Assembly (NCBI RefSeq): GCF_905220365.1
Contig: NC_061143.1
Span: forward strand, 8,246,001 to 8,310,000
Direction of reading: 5' to 3'
Source of the DNA: Vanessa cardui
Taxonomy: Eukaryota > Arthropoda > Insecta > Lepidoptera > Nymphalidae
DNA: 64,000 bases
Below the pieces are notes generated by a model. The model saw only the letters and a program-made list of their open reading frames with translations, was not told where the DNA came from and did not search any database. This document shows, piece by piece, positions 12,101 to 25,789 of the stretch. A program made the translations under genes and the position numbers. Position 1 is the first letter of the stretch; each line of letters begins with the position of its first letter.

Positions 12101-14804
12101 CTGATGATTCTTTTTGCGTGCGGTTGCGTGCTTAAAGGTGGTCCTTCATCATTGGTATTGGACGTTCTTTAATTTTTATTTGTAGCGCACCTTCAGGCAA
12201 AGTATAGGAAACTTATGTTCCTATACTATTTTTTAAATATATAATATCATAAATAAATACTTATATAATGTTATATCATTGTATTATAGAATTTCAAGCT
12301 AGTGAATGTTTTTATTTCCTTTTTATATTTATATATTTTCTGGTTACGTGTAACGTTACGCATATTGTATGTATTATTCTAAAATGAGGTTCTCACTTAG
12401 GTTCACAACCTGTTAAAAATTTGAATGCTCATTAGAATTCATGGCTACGTTCGTAACGGTTCGATAAGTTGGCAAAGAGTAGTGCGAAACAACGGACCTA
12501 AAGATTTCATAGTGTTCTTTGGTAATAGATACAAGCTTGTAAAAGTCAATACACCTAGTAACTTTTTTGAATTTATTCTAATTCAATTGTAATTGACTCT
12601 TTCTTTACCCATCAGAGAGATAGTTAAAGACCAATGCACTACAAACAGTAATATTTATGTCATTTTTTTACTTAACTTTATTTTTGTTAGAATTTTTGAG
12701 ATAATTATTTTAGCAACATGAATTTATTACACGATGTTTATCGTGTGATATTAGAGATAACAAAGTTATGATTAAAATTCGAATATGAAGAAAAGTTTCG
12801 GGGTCAAATATCAATAAATTGTCATGTTATGAAGTAGTGTTTATAATTCATCTCGTGCTCGGCGTCGTTGGATGTCTTGCACGTATAGAATAATTTTCAA
12901 ATCTTCTCAATAAAAAGATATAGTAAAGCAGTTAAAGCCTTACTTCATATAATGAAGACAGCAAATAATGATATAGGCAATTTCCCATGCACTTAGTTAT
13001 CGCTATTCGCTCTAAATACTTCTTTAAACACAAGTCGCACGTACGACACCTTTCCATACCGTTTGTTGACTGTGCCAGCGGTGTCCGATGTCCTTTATGG
13101 GCCGTCGTCACTCGAAGATGCTCACACGCATTGTAACTAAACCTGTTGCAATTCGACACCCACGTTGTTTCAACACTATGTCAACTTGATGTAAGGTGGT
13201 ACAACTGCCTAACTGTATCTCATTGACGTTTCGGCCGTTTTATGGTATGTTATTAACAGTTAAAATCGTTTTGGCACATATATATAAAGTGTAACATATT
13301 TTCTACAATCTAGCCCATTTGTAGTCCATTTATTTGAGTTAGTTTTTTATTGATCATATAACACCAATTAACTACGAGTGAAACCGCGCGAAGCATCTAG
13401 TCTTACAATTTATTTTCAATGGAAGAATATTACATCTGAAGAATGCTAATAACTTTGGGGCACACATTCCTAGAAACGTTTTAAACAAAACATTTGACAG
13501 TTGCGGATGTTGCTATTCCAAGTTTAAACTAGGCATTTCGTATAGGCATACCTTAAGCGTACCAACGCGTAGAAGCGATAACTCAAATCTTATAAATTAT
13601 GCGTTGGACAGTCGTGACTCATGATACCGCGTGGCGGTTATGAAACGACTGCGGTCAGCGGTGATTCATGTGCTAGCCTAGACTTAGTTACCTACTGCGT
13701 TCATACAGCTTTCTCAGCTGCATGTTCACTTAAGAAAGCGACACATGTCTTGTTTGTTGAACCACTTTTAACATTTTAAACAAACAAAATTGTATCAACT
13801 CCATGGAAAGTACTATACAGTATACTTAAAAAATCGTTTGTTTTGTCTGATTATCAACGCACTACCAAAACAATTGAGTGTAGTGAGTTGTAGAATATAA
13901 ATATATAAAACGTTAATATTATAAAGCACTCGAAAAGATTTTTGGAAATTTAAACTTTATGGAGAGGAAATATGATAGATTATTCTAGCAAAAGAGGGAA
14001 GTTGGGTCGGCCAGTACGGTCTGTAGTTTTGTTCATTTAGTTCATTTAATGTAGATACTTTTATGAGCGTTGTTTTTTGTATGGCAGATGTATCATTACA
14101 GAGCAAGCCCGCAAATACCATATACACATTATCAGCAATGACTCGTTGTCTTGAATACTAACTAATGTACATCCGTACGCGTATCGAATATATATGAATG
14201 GTTGATGTCCACTTGTACGGACTTTTTACTCATCTTTTTGTTTAAATAAGAATGCCATTCACTTGCCTTTGAATTTATCGTGCTTTTTATAGATCACTCT
14301 TTGATTTATTCATCTGTAGAGCTAACAACAGAGAAAATTAATTAACGATTTTACAAGATCATCGATGTTTAATCTCAAAGTTATGTTTCTTATTTTATTA
14401 CTTTTTCATTAACTTTTTTAGAGTCTGATAATTTTTAAACGAGTAACTTTCTCGTGTAATTGTCGTGCGCTAACAAGACTAAAATTAACTCGAAGCTGCG
14501 AAAATATGGAATAATTTATGGCTGTGATGTTTACACACACAAACGCTTGTGTATGTATATGGACCTGTACTTTATTGTACAGAAGACAAAGTCCGGGTAA
14601 TTCTTATTAGCATAAAAAAGTAATTCTTAAGCCCAAACTAATTTCGGATTCGTTAGTCGTCGTCGCGTGTTACACAGCAATTGACACGCGAATCCTTGCT
14701 GAATCGCTTAAATACCGAGGGTGTACTTTGTAGTCTATACACCGGCGATGGGTTTTACAATTTAATTTATCGTATCGTTTAGCCTAGCATCGTCATTTAC
14801 TTTG
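9146..14804. other. No gene seen
   Basis: AT-rich sequence with scattered short frames. A 22-base scrap matching the Metulj body (ataattcatctcgtgctcgg) lies at 12841-12862. The reverse frame 12932-13159 has several Cys and His codons but no spacing I recognise as a zinc finger. Confidence 0.5.
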
Positions 14805-15325
14805 TAGTAGGGTTTTGTGCAAGCCCATCCGGGTGGGTAACACCCACACATCAGATATTCTAACACCAAACAACAGTACTTGGTATTGTTGTGTTCCGGT
14901 TTGAAGGTGAGTGAACCAGTCTACAGTTACAAGGGACATAACATCTTAGTTTCCAAGGTTGGTCATACATACAACACAAATAATAACTGTTGACTTCCAA
15001 GCAGGATATATTAATTTAAATAATTGTATTTAATTAACATGACCTTGTATTTTTTAAATGTTGAAAAAGAGTAGTTACTGTATTTCTTGCCGGTTCTTCT
15101 CGGTAGAATCTACTTTCCGAACCGGTGGTAGCTTCACTTAATTGTAAAATGACGAATCAAATGTGCTTGTAAAAGCCTACTTGAATAAAGTTTATTTTGA
15201 TTTGATTTGATTGTGATGAAAGGAATGATTAATATTTCTTACTGCGCCATTGTCTATGGGCGGTGGTGACCACTTACATCAGGTGGCGCATACGCTCATC
15301 CTCCAACCAATAGGATAAAAAAAAA
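14805..15325 (+). mobile_element. Family A copy interrupted by family B
   Basis: The 5' part (14805-14964) runs from 'tagtagggttttgtgcaagc' to 'ttccaaggttgg'. The 3' part (15214-15325) resumes at 'gatgaaaggaatg' and ends 'ccaataggataaaaaaaa'. Joining the two parts gives the order seen in uninterrupted copies. The interrupting segment is a family B element. About 20 bases of family A are missing or altered at the left junction and I could not define a clean target duplication. Confidence 0.7.
14991..15213 (+). mobile_element. Family B retroposon nested in family A
   Basis: Begins 'gacttccaagcaggatatat' and ends 'ttgatttgatttga', nearly collinear with the copy at 19137. It carries the diagnostic 'gaaccggtggtagcttcac' and a TTTGA tail. 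Confidence 0.75.
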
Positions 15326-16588
15326 CCAACTTAAAATGTTGTGCATGTTACCACGAAATAAAATATCAGGTGCTCCTTATATTTTTGAAATGTTATTTAT
15401 GTTATCTATCAAACGAAAACCACTCTGAGTTCTTGGAGTGTAAAGTGACCGCAGTTATTTTATCCAACTTTATTTGATGTAATTATAAATGAGTTTTATA
15501 TACCACTATTAAAGTAGTTTATTGGTGTAATAAAATGTAATGTATCTAAGAAAACGTCGTAGGCTTATTATTTAGTGGCAATGTTTATTTTGTTTGCGTG
15601 TTGCAACCCTAAAAAATGTTTGAGTGGGTAGATAACGAAATGGGGTTTACTATTTTTCCTGTCTTAATTTGAAGTTTTTTTCCCTACATCATGTATTCAT
15701 ATATGAAAAAATAGGTATTTAAAAAAACAAGTTATGGTAAATGAAGTGTATATTGAGTATCGCACAAAGAATAGAGATAAATGAACCTTACGTAGTATTC
15801 CATTCAATTTGCTATAAGCTCAGCCATATCGTTACTTCTGACAGTTCTTGATTTATATATAATAAAAAATATTCCACTAAAACACTTTAATTTAATTACA
15901 ATTTAAAAAAAAGGTTAGTTACCAATGAGGTCATAAACACACTTTTATAAAAACGTATTTCATATTTTTTCTTAATTTGATATTTTATGTTTTCCATAAA
16001 CAATAGTAACATTATAATCGCTTGTTCAAATTATGTTTGTTAATTTTAATAGGTCTTATGTAGAAATCTTAAGACTTAGTACAAACAACATTTAAATAGT
16101 AATTATTTAAATTAATTAATTTTAAGAAACCTTTTCAAAGTTTCACATTGATAAAAAATCCCACTAATCCAACAGTAGCACTCCTTTCATCACATAAATA
16201 AAACATTGTGCTATCAATCTCAATATTCCACCCTATCACAAAGGAATAAAGTCCAAATTCGTAATTAGACGATATAAACAACCATAAAACACTTTTTCTT
16301 CAATAGAGCGAATAGTTTACTCTCGCAGCCGAGCCCTTCAAGGTGTTTAATAGACAAATATTAGGTACTCCAATACTCTCGCTTTTATTATGACATGTAG
16401 TGAAAAGTGAAACGAGAGAGGTTTGTGAACTTGGCCTTTCTTTTCCATGTTTATTGATGGTCAAGAGTGTAATTTAGAATAAATGGTTAACGACTTGTAT
16501 CTCATCTTAATTGACTGACGGTAAAGATAATTTGCTTTCATAATTTGCCGAGACTTAAATAAAATACTACATTTTATCGGATATACTT
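15326..16588. other. No gene seen
   Basis: AT-rich, with only short frames and no recognisable repeat. Confidence 0.5.
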
Positions 16589-16796
16589 ACTAGTAGTCGC
16601 CTGCGGCTTTTCCCGAGTTTTAAGACTGTGGTTGTAATGGGTAAGGCAAAAAAAACCCTATGTCCTTTCTTGGAATTAAAGTTTGCTTCATACCAAATTT
16701 TATCAAATTTGCATAAAGTGTAGTGGTTTTGTCGCGTAAGAGCGACACACAGACAGATAGAGTTACTTTTACATTTATAATATTAACCTAGATATG
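16589..16796 (+). repeat. Family C RTE-like 3' end
   Basis: Runs from 'actagtagtcgcctgcggc' through 'ttcataccaaattttatcaa' and 'cacacagacagatagagtta' to 'tataatattaacctagat'. It matches copies at 31212 and 48217 in the same orientation. Confidence 0.75.
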
Positions 16797-19136
16797 GAAG
16801 TATAGATTTGGTTGGGTACCGATTCATCTGCCCAACTTCAATAGGCATTGTTGTGGTCTCTTTTAAAGTGACTGAGTTTTCGATGCCGTCTTGTGCCAAA
16901 TAACTAAGCACAGCTGAGCAACTACTAAGAGGCCTCTCTTGCTCATGTGCCTTACCGAAATGTATACGTAAAATATATTTAATACGTGCCAACAATATGA
17001 ATTAATGATTGAGAATGTTTTGTAGGGCAAGTAGTTTTCTATAGCAATCGTTAAGATTTTATAGCTATTTATATCGTTATAAAATCAAGTAAAAAATATA
17101 ATTGCTGAGATCAATCAAATGATAAATTAACAATGGTATAAAAAAACACGCGGTCTAAAAGATTAACCTCCGGCTTTGTATCCTATATTGTTACCTATTT
17201 CAAAAACGAGAGCCTTTGGTTCAGACTGATTCGATAAGTACTGGCTTTTAAATTACATTCACATTCGATGTTCCTAATTTGAATTCACGTTTTTTTAAGT
17301 TCTTGCTTGGATTAATCGATTTTAATCTTTAAATTATTGTCGTTCGACATCGAATTAAAAAATATAATGCTGATTGCTCTTATTTTTTTTAATTCGGTAA
17401 TAGGTACATATGAAAGTGAATTTATTACATTTTCAAGTAATTCGATATTTATATCCAATTTACGTACGTAAGTCGCCTTACCGCTTACAAGTTCTCTTAA
17501 TAACATTTCTGTTAACTTTCTACGCGATAATCTGTTGATTGTTATTGGCTAAGACTAAGTTTTCTTTTTAAATCTTTACAAAATAAATCGCGAAGTACCT
17601 GAATTGTCGCTGCAAGCGATCTTTATAGGAATTTCTCAAAGAAAATATATAGCGGCTTTCTTCGCTATCTGCGACAGTTATCTCTAACAGGCCGATACTA
17701 ACGACTGTTTGGAACATAATGAGATTTTATCAGAACATAAGAAATCGTCCATGACAAATTGAGACAAGCATTGTTTTATCTACAACATGCGGTTCCGTTA
17801 TGTCATACATGGCGAAAGTGAACGGAAACATTTTGGAATTGTTGACATTCGGACATATATTATATCTCGTTCATCTACGCTAATGATACCTGAGTTACAA
17901 TGGTAATTAGCGGGTATACTTTTAGCTGTAATTAATGTGTTCAAAAAGTTTTTATTGAAACGAAAAAAAATAGTGTATTAAGCATGCAACGCGACCGCTT
18001 TGCAGACAAAGTTTACTTTTTTTTATTTTATAATGACATTTATTATTAACTCCACAGATGCGTTGCCCTTACCATTGTTATTTAATATAGGTAATTTAAT
18101 AAAAGTCACTGTAATGAGTCTGCTTGTTAGATTACAATAATCTACACTCATCTACAGAAGGTACTTGAGATTATATGAGAAATATATAAACTATAAAGTA
18201 TCGGCTTGTAATGTTTTTCACCACTAACCATTGGTTATGGTTTCGCCGGATACAAGTTATAAATAAATTATTTTTATACCACAACCACGTTAAAAGTCCT
18301 CAACCTCAAAGGAGTCGAATGTTTCGATCCCAGATTACGCCGTCGGTTACATAGATAAAAAAGAAATCTCACGTCGAATTAAGGTCAGTCATTCCTGACT
18401 ATTTTTGATATAAAAAAATTTCGTTTTGTCGGTTTCGATTCGTTTTGCTTTACAAGTGTTGTTTTGTGTACCGGTACCGGTAGGGTGTATCAAGATATTT
18501 TACCTATGATAAAATAATATTTATGACTTGGTGATAACATATTATACAGACATATTTAATTATAATAGAAGGAACTTCACTTGTAACTCTTCAATCTTTT
18601 GGTTTTGATAATATTTTACATATTTGAAATATAATTAAGTAACGGTTGTAATTATGAATTAGTCGAAGAAATGGGAAAGATAAGAGATATGATGTTTTTG
18701 TATTCATACATAAAATACACAATAAAAAAATTAAACAAAAACATTTGAGAACATCTGTATAAACGTCGCCTCGTAGCTCCGTGGTCCTCTGATCTCGTAA
18801 TTACACTATTGTAACGTGCACCCCTCTAATAGGCGTGGAAGAATATAACCAACCAGTTCTACTTGGAACAATGTTTAAGTTTCGTAGACAGTAGATAGTA
18901 TCGTCTTGTAAAAAGGTTTTATAACTTGAATTAAATAAAATAGCGTTAGCTGCGTAATAATAATTAATTTGAGAAATGGATAAAATATAGTATGATTATA
19001 ATTTATAGCTTATTTGATTCATATTTAAATGTAAATATTAAATGAGTTATTACATATAATATAATCCTTTTGATTTATTTGTGTACTCGAAAGCACTATT
19101 AGAAGATGATAAAAAAGCGTGCAGTTAATACCTTTT
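16797..19136. other. No gene seen
   Basis: AT-rich. A tRNA-like phrase near 18770 (cgtagctccgtggtcctctg) lacks a usable B box and is not called. Confidence 0.5.
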
Positions 19137-19349
19137 GACTTCCAAGCAGGATATATTAATTTAAATAATTATATTTAACTAACTTGACTTTGTATTTTTT
19201 AAATGTTGAAAAAGAGTAACTACTGAGTTTCTTGACAGTTCTTCTCCGTAGAATCTATTTTCCGAACCGGTGGTAGCTTCACTCAATTGTAAAATGACCA
19301 TTCAAAAGTGCTTGTAAAAACCTACTTGAATAAAGTTTATTTTGATTAG
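19137..19349 (+). mobile_element. Family B retroposon, near full length
   Basis: Starts 'gacttccaagcaggatatat' and ends 'aataaagtttattttgatta'. It is collinear with 14991-15213, which shows that the family unit is about 215 bp. Confidence 0.75.
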
Positions 19350-20008
19350 ACTAGGAATACCTGTAGCGTACGAAATGTACATTTTTTAACGATTTACATT
19401 AAGTAACTTTGCTAGTTAAACTCCCTTGACAAACAATAACCGGATAAGAAATGTTGATGTCCATTGTAAATATTGGTGATTATTTTTATGAAATCGAAAG
19501 AGTATCACTTCAAAGATGACTTCCAACCAAACTAACATACCTTTATAATATAGATAGATAATAACGAACACGTGGTATGTTAATGAAAAACGTTAATCGG
19601 ATCATTGTTTTCCAAACCTGCGCGGATGAATGTCCGATCCATTTCGCGCGATTAATTGTGGCTGTGGTTCACTCGGTAAACGCTATATACTCCGCCTTAC
19701 TTGTTTCAACAAAAGAGGTTTTATTATAACGTAATCATGTATTTTTAATCGAACTGATCGATTCTTTTCTTAGCGCGCTTAGACAGAAACACTTCAGCTA
19801 TATGACACTATAGATAAATTAATTGAGTACTGCTCACCTGCTTCGTATAACGTCATTTAGAAATGATTATTATTCATAGGAATAATTACTGTAGTCATTG
19901 TTTCATGTCATAAATAAAATTGTTATTAATATGAAAACACTAATTTAAGTTCATTCCTTGCAATATTTAATTATTTATACTCATCTGATAAGTAAGTAAT
20001 ATTTGAAG

Positions 20009-20145
20009 ATTACTAAAAGGTATTAATTTCGGGATATTTACAATGTTTTTTATTTTTGTTCGGTGGAGCTCGATATTTCGACATTATCTACGAATGTCTT
20101 GTTCACGTAGATAATGTCGAAATAATTTAATACCTTTAGTAATAA
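20009..20145. mobile_element. Foldback element, copy 1
   Basis: Outer arms 'attactaaaaggtatta' and 'taatacctttagtaat' enclose a second inverted pair around 'atttcgacattatctacg'. The whole unit therefore folds into a hairpin. It shares its core with copies 2 and 3 (22499 and 22821). There is no coding capacity, so it is MITE-like. Confidence 0.7.
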
Positions 20146-20489
20146 AAATAACTATGTTAATTTAAAATCTAATATTTGAAGAGTTTTCGAATTTGTGTGA
20201 TATTTAACTTTGAAGGCGATAGACTGTTGTCCCACAGTTATCTTTAAAAATATATAATAAATAACAAAGATAGTTCGACATAAAACAAAGGTGTGTACAA
20301 TGGTATCTCTTATCGTATCGATGTCGTTACTAGGAATCGGCGTCAGTGCGTTGCGTTGGGGGTCCACTTTAGTTTTTTGTTTATTTTGGTCCTACGCCAT
20401 TACTGGAATTGATAAACAAAAAGGTCTTGGTTTATTTGTATAAAAGTTCTATTTATACTTTAATGTATAAATATAAATGTAAAATTATG

Positions 20490-20702
20490 AGACAACATCA
20501 CATACATTACTCTGATCCCAATGTAAGTAGCTAAAGCACTTGTGTTATGGAAAATCAGAAGTAACGAAGGCACCACAAACACCTAGACCCAAGACAACAT
20601 AGAAAACTAATGATACTCTATCGGACGGGATCGAACCCGGGACCTCGGAGTGGCGTACTCTTTAAAACACGGTGTACACACCACTCGACCACGGAGGTCG
20701 TC
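20490..20702 (-). mobile_element. tRNA-derived SINE, second family
   Basis: On the reverse strand the head has an A box (tggtcgagtgg) and a B box (ggttcgatccc) within 'gaggtcccgggttcgatccc'. The body follows with 'gggtctaggtgtttgtggtg' and 'ttacattgggatcagag'. The ends of the tRNA-like part do not pair into an acceptor stem, so it is a SINE and not a tRNA gene. Confidence 0.65.
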
Positions 20703-21179
20703 GATGAATGTATGTATCTTAATTGAAAAAATAAAAAAGGATTTATTATAAAATACTGTCTATTTAATATTGTAAATGTAGGGCGGGCGGAAAGTATTTT
20801 AATATAATGTAATAATCAATTGCGAGTTAATGTATTTTCACATCCTAAGTAACACTTTTCTGTGAGTAATGATCGCGATTTGAAATAATTTCTTGTAAAT
20901 TAGTTTTAAACATTTCACATTCACTTAGCGGAAGTAGCGTGGGAGAACTTCCTAAAATAATATCCTCTCTAGACGTAACGAGCGTTTCATCATTAATCAA
21001 TGTCATTTCAGAACATGAAAGTGACGTACAGACGTACACGCCAACGTTATCTAATAACGAAAATAATTTAATTATAGCAAAGATTGTGTTAACGAAGTGT
21101 TATTATATCATTTTGAGATAATTTATTAACTAATAGCTAATGTAAATAGTACTTTTTTAATGTAGTTGAATGTGACGCC

Positions 21180-21366
21180 TATCGTCTCGTCCCTATGTGT
21201 GCTTAGATCTTTAAAGTTACACAACGGATTTTGATGTGGTTTTGATAATTTTCGAGGTTTCTGAAGTGATGTCGTAACTAAAGAAATTTTTGGCGCCATC
21301 ATTGTAATATATTTAGTCAATATATCAGCATTGCACCCATGCCAGTCGGGGCGGATCGCTACTAAA
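21180..21366 (+). repeat. Family D RTE-like 3' end
   Basis: Contains 'ctatgtgtgcttagatcttt', 'caacggattttgatgtggtt' and the terminal 'gggcggatcgctacta'. It is internally shortened relative to 58843-59275. Confidence 0.65.
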
Positions 21367-21406
21367 AATATAATATGGGTTTCCACAATTCAATATTTTA
21401 TCAAAG

Positions 21407-21721
21407 CAAACATCAACAACAACTGCCTGTAAATTCCCATTGCTGGGCTAAAGGCCTCCTCTCCCTTTGAGGAAAAGGTTTGGAACATATTCCACCACGC
21501 TGTTTCAATGCTGGTTGGTTGAATACAAATGTGGCAGAATTTCTATGAAATTTGTTACATGCAGGTTTCCTCACGATGTTTTTCTTCACCGCTGAGCACG
21601 AGATGAATTATAAAGACAAATTAAGCACGTGAATCAGCGGTGCTTGCCTGGGTTCGAACCCGCAATCATCGGTTAAGATGCACGCGTTCTAACCACTGGG
21701 CCATCTCGACTCAAACATCAA
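21407..21721 (-). mobile_element. Full-length Metulj-like SINE with 10-bp target duplication
   Basis: The reverse-oriented element lies between copies of caaacatcaa at 21407-21416 and 21712-21721. It starts with (CAA)n, the complement of the GTT tail, and ends at the tRNA-like head 'ccactgggccatctcgactc'. Family identity is as for the copy at 457-757. Confidence 0.85.
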
Positions 21722-22498
21722 AATCGTACATTTTTTCTCTACTGTTGTACTACGATTATCAAGTAAGGAGGCCTAGTGTTACCGGATATCATTACGCATC
21801 TATGTCGTTCCATGTAATAATACGCATTGTTTTAGTACATTCTCCATCATAAAATATTTAATTTGAGAATAAGTCTTGTTAGTTACACTTTATTATAATT
21901 ATTGACATAACATTGTAATTTATTAAACAAGTTCCTACATTGTTAATATAATTGAAAGTGTTGAAATTAGCAGAGAACTCTCACGCATTTGATTTACACG
22001 TTTCTATTTAATTTACTTCCAGTAGCGAATCTTCCGATTTGTATCTACGTGAGAATAACAACTATGCAAAAGTGATTGATGTCTGAACTGAATCTTCACT
22101 AAAAAACACGATTAATACTTTCATCTTTCGTTCAGTTTTCGTATTTAATTAATATCTCATTATAAATTTATTGTAACGAATTGCAATTGTAATATTTAAA
22201 TTTTAATAAGCGAAAGTTTGTTTATCTTTGTAATTTTATAGTCTTCGATTTTTAAATGATTTCGTTTTGTCACATGTAACAGTTATTTAACGATTCTGAT
22301 TTGACTTTCGTTGTTTATCGAGAAACGTTCGACGTGTTTCGGGAAGACTGAATTGCATCATGAAGGAACGGTAATGTCCAAATACTAAGCAAGATTAAGC
22401 TGGACAGAAGACAAAGAATTAATCTATATCTGACATTGATTTCATGCAATTATGGATTATATTTTTGCGAAAAAGAGCGTTTTAAATATTAAATAAGC

Positions 22499-22672
22499 TT
22501 ATTAATTTCGGGATATTTACCATGTTTTTTATTTTTGTTCGGTGGAGCTCGATATTTCGACATTGTCTACGAATGCCGAATACGAAATCCGAATGTACGA
22601 AATATGTACGAAATACGAAATCCGAATGTAAATGAACAAGACATTCGTAGGTAAATATCCCGAAATTAATAA
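22499..22672. mobile_element. Foldback element, copy 2
   Basis: Perfect 23-bp arms at 22499-22521 and 22650-22672 (each containing attaatttcgggatattta or its complement) surround a core with 'gatatttcgacattgtctac'. The loop has an internal short duplication built on 'tacgaaatccgaatgta'. Confidence 0.75.
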
Positions 22673-22820
22673 CTTTAATAATAAAAATAACCATGTTAAT
22701 TTAAAATCCTATATTAAAAAAGCTGTTATTCTCATTTTAGAAGGAAAATTAAAGTGCATATAACTTTAAAAGTGGAATAGTGTAATATTTTGAATAAAGA
22801 TAACCATATAAGGTTTTAAA

Positions 22821-23009
22821 TTAACATGGTTATTTGTAATATTACAGTTTGTAAAAACGGTATATTTACCATGTTTTTCATTATGTACGAGTCACTTGTT
22901 CACGTGACATTCGTAGATAATGTCGAAATATCGAACTCATCAAATAAAAATAAAAAACATGGTAAATATCCCGTTTTTAATAACTGTAATGAAGATAGCC
23001 ATGGTAATC
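22821..23009. mobile_element. Foldback element, copy 3
   Basis: Imperfect arms begin 'ttaacatggttatttgtaat' at the left; the right arm ends near 'agccatggtaat'. Inside are 'tatttaccatgtttttcat' and its inverted partner. Its left flank repeats in inverted orientation the sequence just right of copy 2 (aaccatgttaatttaaaat at about 22690). Confidence 0.65.
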
Positions 23010-25377
23010 AAGAACTGCAATGAACAATATAGTTGAGCTATTATCAAATCACAAGACGTGTCTACAACTAAGGATTGTTTATCTTTTCCCTCTTCAATTG
23101 GAAAAGGCTTTACCTATACAGCCATATACTCGTTGTATGTGTCGGTTTATATTGATTAATTAATATCAATGATGTTCTAGTAAACAGATATGTTATTAAC
23201 GCACAAAAAGTGAAGACTAGAACGTCCTAATTGGGACGTTTGCCTTTAGTCGTTTTACGTAGTAGTAGTTTATTAGAATATCATTGAGTAATATGCTATA
23301 TCTCTCGCTAGTAGATAGTATTTAATTAATGTAATTTCTTATTTATCGTTATCCGTTTGGCTCTAATTAACTTAACGTTCACCAATCATCCAAGTTACCT
23401 CCTTACGAAATATAATTTCTCGTTGAAGAAGTCAATAACCCTTATAACAAATTCGTGACGTTGTTACCTAATACGGAACTATACCGTGATTTTAATATCA
23501 TTTGCATTTACAAGTAGCAAATTGTTTAATTTCTCAGATCCAGTCGCACGTTTAGTTTGTATCGCGTTATTCGTCTTACCGTTCACGTACAACTATTATC
23601 TTAACCATAAATTTAAGCTCCAATGAGTTTACCGTTACAATGAGAAGACAGATTAAATTGTCGTACAATACCTGCTGAGGGTCAATTTTATCCGTTTTAA
23701 CCGATCTCGGGATTATTAGAAAGCAAACGCTTGCTTCAACGTAGTACATGCTTTCCATACGGATCACATTGTCATGACCGATGTAAATCGAACTAGACTA
23801 CGATCGTTGAAGTAATCTGTGCCTATAAAGTGGGTCAGCTTAATGCTAAATTACCTCGGAGAGATTTACGAGGAATGTGGTTAGCCCAAGGAAATTGATG
23901 GTGCACCTGACAACTATTGATAAGATAGACAAATTGCTTTATACTTTGCTAATAGCGTGTAATACGATGTACACACTTATGCAGATATAGCTGTGTTCAA
24001 TATTATTATTTATGATACTATAAAATGAAAGATTTATTATATTTGCATAACGTACAGGGTAACACTTAAAATTCGACATTCATTTTTGATTATAGATATA
24101 AAATGAGAATAACCGCTTGAATGGATTATAATATTTATATTCACGTATTATTTATCCATATAAAATATTTTAATTATACAATCACGTACCAATCAAATAT
24201 TTAATACTAAAATATGACGTTAATTTTCATCAATAAATATAAAATAACCCACATAATACTCTTGATGAATAAATGATTATATATACCAACGCAGATCTAT
24301 ATCATTATCCCCCATCATCATCGGTTATGTATACACGGCATAATGAACGCTCCACCTGCCTTAGTTGATGTATATTTAAAACCGTAATTTATAAATCTAA
24401 CTGGTCATTTAAAATTAATACATAAAATGAATGTTTTATTGTTGTATTGTGCGATTATCAAATCTTATAAAATGACAAACAATTCCGAATTTGAATATAT
24501 GTATATAGAACTAGTTTACATTGGAAGAGGTCAGATGTTATGTACCCTATGTCCTTTTGCGTGCTTCTGACAACGTGTACGCAAAAGTTTACGATGACCG
24601 GTCCTGTAAAAAGGTCTTATGTACCGCATTTATGTGACTATATATTATTGAATAATTTTGTAAATGCTTATTGCGTAATTTTGTAAGTGCTTGTATAATT
24701 TACTTTAAACATACTTAGTATTATATGTTTAAATTAGTCAATAGTTTATGTTTTAATTCAACTAATTTGTGTCTGCCTATCGCAAGGTACTCTCCGAATG
24801 ATTAATGATTCTTTTTTATTCAATTCAACGCTGTAATTATAGATGTTATAAACTTTTACTTCTTTGATTAGTTTTTTTTTTATTAGAGATTTTTTTATAT
24901 CAAAAACTGTTACCAAAAGAATGTTCCTGTCAGTATTTCTTGCACACGTTTCTCTGTTCAGTTTCAGACTATCTAGATTGTGTTCGTTATGCTTGACACC
25001 TCGTGTTTATTATGTGCAGTGAATAATAGTCCTGATAGGCCTCTCGCGTTTTAATAAGTATACAGTTCTAAGTAAAAATACCCTCTTTTCTGATATTGAA
25101 CCTCCATACATTTTCCGGGTACGTGACTTGGGTTATAAAATCTGTTTAAGGATTTTTGTCTCATCTGTGATGTTATTTAAGAGATAAGCCTCAAATTTAT
25201 ACATCATTTTTATTAAATACTACATGTTATGTTTCGATTTAAAAAAGTATTTATGTTAGAACATTTTTTGGTATTATATTACATACTAAAAGTTATGAGT
25301 ATAATGTGGTATATCGTGTATGTACATATAATATTTTATCATCTATTATTACTCCTCCAAACGTAATCTATTGCTGA
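23010..25377. other. No gene seen
   Basis: AT-rich, no repeat family recognised and no frame with a recognisable domain. Confidence 0.5.
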
Positions 25378-25789
25378 TCATAAGGCAGTGTTGGGCATTA
25401 ATCAAGTAATTGTCAATTATCTTATTAATTGACTAAAAAAGTAATTGCAATTAAATTAATCGCAATTAAACTTTTAATTGCACCTTGCAATTAAATTAAT
25501 TTGATTAACGTATGTCAATTGCAGCTTACAATTAAAATAATTGCAATTAACTTTTTTAGTTGTTTTATAAAACAATTAAAACTAACAATTAACTTTATAT
25601 ATCAAAATGAAATTAGTAAATATTTAGGAAAATTAAGCTATAAGTATTAGACTTCAGACGAATTAAAATGTGGTCAAAGGCTCTAAGTATTAAGCTTATT
25701 TTTTCTAAATCTCTCTTTCTACAGAAAAAAAGTGTTTATTTTTATATTAAATAATATAAAGTTGCATTGATAATTAAATAAATAAATTT

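Noticed and set aside
12932..13159. Cys/His-containing reverse frame as a zinc-finger gene
   Set aside because: The spacing of Cys and His does not fit a known finger and no continuation is seen.
18770..18850. tRNA-like sequence
   Set aside because: An A-box-like phrase without a B box at the right distance.
20615..20702. tRNA gene on the reverse strand
   Set aside because: A and B boxes are good but the acceptor ends do not pair and a SINE body follows.
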